From Eubacteriales bacterium (GTDB taxonomy: Bacteria; Bacillota; Clostridia; Peptostreptococcales; Anaerovoracaceae): DNA of 6,907 bases. This document shows positions 6,110 through 6,907 of the stretch, in pieces. The notes under the pieces are model-generated. The model was given only the letters and a program-made list of their open reading frames with translations, was not told where the DNA came from and did not search any database. A program made the translations under genes and the position numbers. Positions within the stretch are counted from its first letter, which is position 1. Each line of letters begins with the position of its first letter. The stretch covers positions 1 to 6,907 of the forward strand of contig JAQVOT010000059.1 of the NCBI GenBank assembly GCA_028702415.1, written 5' to 3'.

Positions 6110-6907
6110 CAGCAAGGGGAATAAAAAGAAAAGCGATATTGATATTGGTTACAACATTTGTCTGCTTTTGCATGATTTTCGACTGCAGAGCATATGGAGC
6201 AGTGGATGCCAGTCTTCTCACAGATCTGAACACACTTCCCGGTGTGAAGATCTTCGATTTTTCACTTGATCCGGTTAGAGAAAACATTCCTGAAGCTTCC
6301 ATGGTGGGACCTGAATACTCTATAAAACTCACCAAGAAACTGCCGGACGAATACTTCGGAATTCCCACAGTGCAGCAGCAGGACCCCACAACCGGAGAAA
6401 TGATAACAGGCGTGTTTGTTCAGAGGGATGGTGGGGATACCGCCAAAGGGGCCTGTGGATGTATTTACAGGAAAATGTTTCAGTACAAGGGCCAGTGGAT
6501 CGATGTTAAAACCACCTACATGGACTGGCAGTGTCAGATAAATAAATACGCATTCATGTGTGGGGGATTTGCAAATTACAAGTGGAAATATCTTTGGTAT
6601 CTGGAAATGAAACATGAGTTTTTTCTAGCGGATACCGACATACCGGTTCAGGTTAAGGGATACCTGGAATATTCGGATATAGACAATTCCCAGGGAATGC
6701 TTCTGGCCCAGGGTGAATATGACGATATCTGGGCAAACAGCGGGGAAACGGTTATCGGTTACAGGAATATTCAGGCAGGTACGGACATGGTGCATTTAGG
6801 TGTGAATACTCATACTATACCCAGGGATATGATTTGTATTCAGTCGAAGACAAACGAGGATGTTCCGGAAGAAGGTTCGGAAGGATATGATAGGCAAACC
6901 GCTGCCG
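6106..6907 (+). CDS. N-terminal part of a large secreted surface protein, candidate adhesin (partial)
   Basis: The frame is open for 267 codons to the window edge with no stop. The start is well supported: AGGAGGG lies 5 nt upstream and ATGA overlaps the previous stop. A conventional Sec signal peptide is visible (basic GIKRK, hydrophobic 10-25), with likely cleavage near AYGA (29-32). Unlike its neighbours it lacks the SipW-type motif. The mature part contains FQYKGQWIDVKTTYMDW (125-141), a hydrophobic aromatic stretch (157-166) and VQVKGYLEYSDIDNSQG (181-197). I recognise this order, G-x-W/V-D-V-K...DW, then a SDID-x-x-QG strand, from N-terminal regions of large Lachnospiraceae-type wall proteins that also carry isopeptide-forming fimbrial domains. 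Five cysteines (117, 119, 143, 152, 244) remain after the signal. A C-terminal wall anchor would lie beyond the window. The adhesin role is inferred from this resemblance and from context. Confidence 0.6.
   Translation, partial: MTARGIKRKAILILVTTFVCFCMIFDCRAYGAVDASLLTDLNTLPGVKIFDFSLDPVRENIPEASMVGPEYSIKLTKKLPDEYFGIPTVQQQDPTTGEMITGVFVQRDGGDTAKGACGCIYRKMFQYKGQWIDVKTTYMDWQCQINKYAFMCGGFANYKWKYLWYLEMKHEFFLADTDIPVQVKGYLEYSDIDNSQGMLLAQGEYDDIWANSGETVIGYRNIQAGTDMVHLGVNTHTIPRDMICIQSKTNEDVPEEGSEGYDRQTAA

Noticed and set aside
6106..6201. Lipoprotein signal in the terminal gene (cysteines at 20, 22 and 27)
   Set aside because: The residues before each cysteine do not form a lipobox (IFDC, FVC and CFC lack the L-[AS]-[GA]-C pattern), and a normal signal peptidase I site follows at AYGA.
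1..6907. tRNA, rRNA, CRISPR array, insertion sequence or phage genes
   Set aside because: I saw no cloverleaf-like segments, regularly spaced repeats, transposase motifs or terminal inverted repeats; the DNA is almost fully occupied by the listed genes.

Overview
The window looks like a chromosomal segment of a Gram-positive Firmicute, most likely a Clostridia member of the Lachnospiraceae type. The evidence is strong AGGAGG-like ribosome binding sites, consensus sigma-A promoters, A/T-rich intergenic DNA, and SipW/TasA-type secreted proteins beside an AT3-family membrane acyltransferase. The lineage is inferred from gene style only; no rRNA or other marker is present.

Left part (1-1829), housekeeping genes. 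The window opens with the last codons of an unidentified rightward gene. It converges on a leftward dGTP triphosphohydrolase (dgt family, HD domain). A divergent promoter region separates dgt from a small rightward vicinal-oxygen-chelate protein of the glyoxalase I type, which keeps all four metal ligands. That gene ends in a clear intrinsic terminator. The terminator's T-tract doubles as the last Lys codons of the next gene on the opposite strand.

Middle (1830-3309). A leftward 408-residue multi-pass acyltransferase (acyltransferase 3 / COG3594 type) has its own near-consensus promoter. The 253-bp region between it and the next gene holds two back-to-back promoters and several perfect palindromes. 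One 20-bp inverted repeat lies directly over the -35 box of the rightward promoter.

Right part (3310-6907+), the main point of interest. Five rightward genes form one tightly packed operon behind a strong promoter. They are: (1) a 214-residue TasA/camelysin-like secreted subunit with a SipW-type signal peptide; (2) a 380-residue protein with two TasA-like domains, an acidic spacer and a C-terminal membrane anchor resembling a sorting signal without LPXTG; (3) an ER/SipW-type signal peptidase with a Ser-His-Asp catalytic set; (4) a 164-residue second small SipW-type substrate; (5) the N-terminal 267 residues of a Sec-secreted, cysteine-containing surface protein that runs off the window. Genes 2-5 overlap end to end. 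Together they look like a dedicated surface-fibre assembly unit: a major subunit, a membrane-tethered base, its own processing peptidase, a minor subunit and a candidate adhesin. It recalls the tapA-sipW-tasA logic of Bacillus but differs in gene order and parts. The fibre role is inference from family membership and context.
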